NCBI GenBank assembly: GCA_023480605.1
Contig: JAMCWS010000159.1
Location: 1-6,169 of the forward strand
Origin: a bacterium
GTDB lineage: Bacteria; Sumerlaeota; Sumerlaeia; MVZB01
DNA length: 6,169 nucleotides
Direction of reading: 5' to 3'
Part shown: positions 5,613 to 6,169 of the stretch, in pieces
Position numbering within the stretch: the first letter of the stretch is position 1
How the letters are laid out: every line of letters starts with the position of its first letter
The notes under the pieces: generated by a model
Told to the model about the DNA's origin: nothing
What the model saw: only the letters and a program-made list of their open reading frames with translations
Database searches by the model: none
Translations under genes and position numbers: made by a program

Positions 5613-6169
5613 CTATCCCGGCCCGGTTTTTTCGGCCTCCTCCATCCCCACGGCCCCAGAGCCCTCAGCGGAGGCTTCGCGACCGGCGCGTGCTTCGCGG
5701 CCGCCCGTCGGCAGGGCGACGATCACCGTCGTGCCTTGGCCGGGTTCGCTTTCCAGGTCGATCGTTCCATCATACATGCGCACGATGCTGTAGGACACGC
5801 AAAGACCCAGGCCGGTTCCCTTGTCGGGGGTTTTGGTGGTGAAAAACGGATCGAAGACCTGCGAGAGATGCTCGGGTGGGATGCCGCAGCCGGTGTCGGT
5901 GATCATGATGCGGGCCAGGGGTTCGGTCTGGCCGTCGCGTCGCCGCGTGGCCGCGGTCGTCTGGAAAAGGAGTTCGCCCCCGCGCGCTTCCATGGCGTCC
6001 TGGGCATTGCGGATCAGGTTGATGAGCAACTGGCGGATCAGGTCGGGCGAGGCCGTCGGCCGGGGCAGGTCGGGGTCGAGGCGAGCGCTGACGGCGATCC
6101 GGTCGCGTTCGAGATCGGGCGCCATGATTTTCAGGATGTCGCTGATGAGGTGGATGTGTTCGGCCCGCA
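5613..6169 (-). CDS. Sensor histidine kinase, C-terminal ATPase domain (partial, N-terminus off window)
   Basis: This is the last 185 or so codons of a sensor kinase whose frame is still open at the right edge, so the sensor and phosphoacceptor histidine regions lie outside the window. The visible part is a complete HATPase_c domain, numbering from the first full codon. The N-box is LINLIRNAQDAM with N54, the G1 box is DTGCGIP (D91, G93, G95), the F-box is FDPFFTTK (105-112) and the G2 box is GTGLGL (117-122). The residues before the N-box (EHIHLISDILKI) look like the end of a HisKA helix, as in NtrB/AtoS-like kinases. It would bind ATP in the cytoplasm and phosphorylate its own histidine, then a response regulator not seen here. 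After the domain comes a 31-residue tail rich in Gly, Ala and Glu. An internal ATG at 6125 is not the true start, because the family sequence continues upstream of it. Confidence 0.92.
   Translation of the reverse strand, partial: RAEHIHLISDILKIMAPDLERDRIAVSARLDPDLPRPTASPDLIRQLLINLIRNAQDAMEARGGELLFQTTAATRRRDGQTEPLARIMITDTGCGIPPEHLSQVFDPFFTTKTPDKGTGLGLCVSYSIVRMYDGTIDLESEPGQGTTVIVALPTGGREARAGREASAEGSGAVGMEEAEKTGPG

Noticed and set aside
5613..6125. Kinase as a complete 170-residue protein starting at 6125
   Set aside because: The frame is open to the right edge, and the residues upstream of that ATG continue the helix normally found before the N-box, so the gene is truncated by the window.

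Overview
The window looks like chromosomal DNA of a high-GC, outer-membrane-bearing (diderm) bacterium. The genes have G/C-rich third codon positions. A linked pair of LptC-like and LptA-like lipopolysaccharide-export genes implies an outer membrane. The bacterial TMTC-like membrane/TPR protein and the hexanucleotide-repeat intergenic DNA resemble what is seen in environmental lineages such as Planctomycetota, other PVC phyla, Hydrogenedentota or Sumerlaeota. That placement is an impression from protein style, not a demonstrated assignment. No tRNA, rRNA, CRISPR array, transposase or phage gene is visible.

All convincing genes lie on the minus strand, so transcription runs from right to left. 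(1) 6169-5613: the C-terminal half of a sensor histidine kinase, cut by the right edge. (2) 5612-5144: a long gap with a terminator-like stem-loop behind the kinase and a weak promoter candidate. (3) 5143-4370 and 4373-3663: lptC-like and lptA-like genes joined by a 4-bp ATGA overlap. (4) 3662-3605: a short gap with a GC-rich hairpin. (5) 3604-2651: an NAD-dependent nucleotide-sugar epimerase of the UDP-glucuronate/UDP-glucose 4-epimerase group. (6) 2650-2192: a 459-bp gap filled by a repeat element. (7) 2191-350: a GTG-started, 613-residue polytopic membrane protein with C-terminal TPRs, of the TMTC/PMT-like glycosyltransferase type. (8) 349-1: a gap with a strong hairpin and a possible promoter for a gene running off the left edge.

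Functionally, the middle of the window is an envelope/glycan neighbourhood. LptC and LptA would carry LPS across the periplasm, the epimerase would make a nucleotide sugar for surface glycan, and the TMTC-like protein could use a lipid-linked sugar at the membrane. The genes share a strand, but two sizeable gaps and the hairpins mean a single operon is not established beyond lptC-lptA.

The most unusual structure is the 2192-2650 gap. Two hexanucleotide repeat tracts face each other as inverted arms, an imperfect 24-bp inverted repeat is nested inside, and a small hairpin sits at the apex. All three dyads share nearly the same centre (about 2430-2432). This looks like a decayed long-palindrome or MITE-like repeat element and is the best candidate here for something undescribed.
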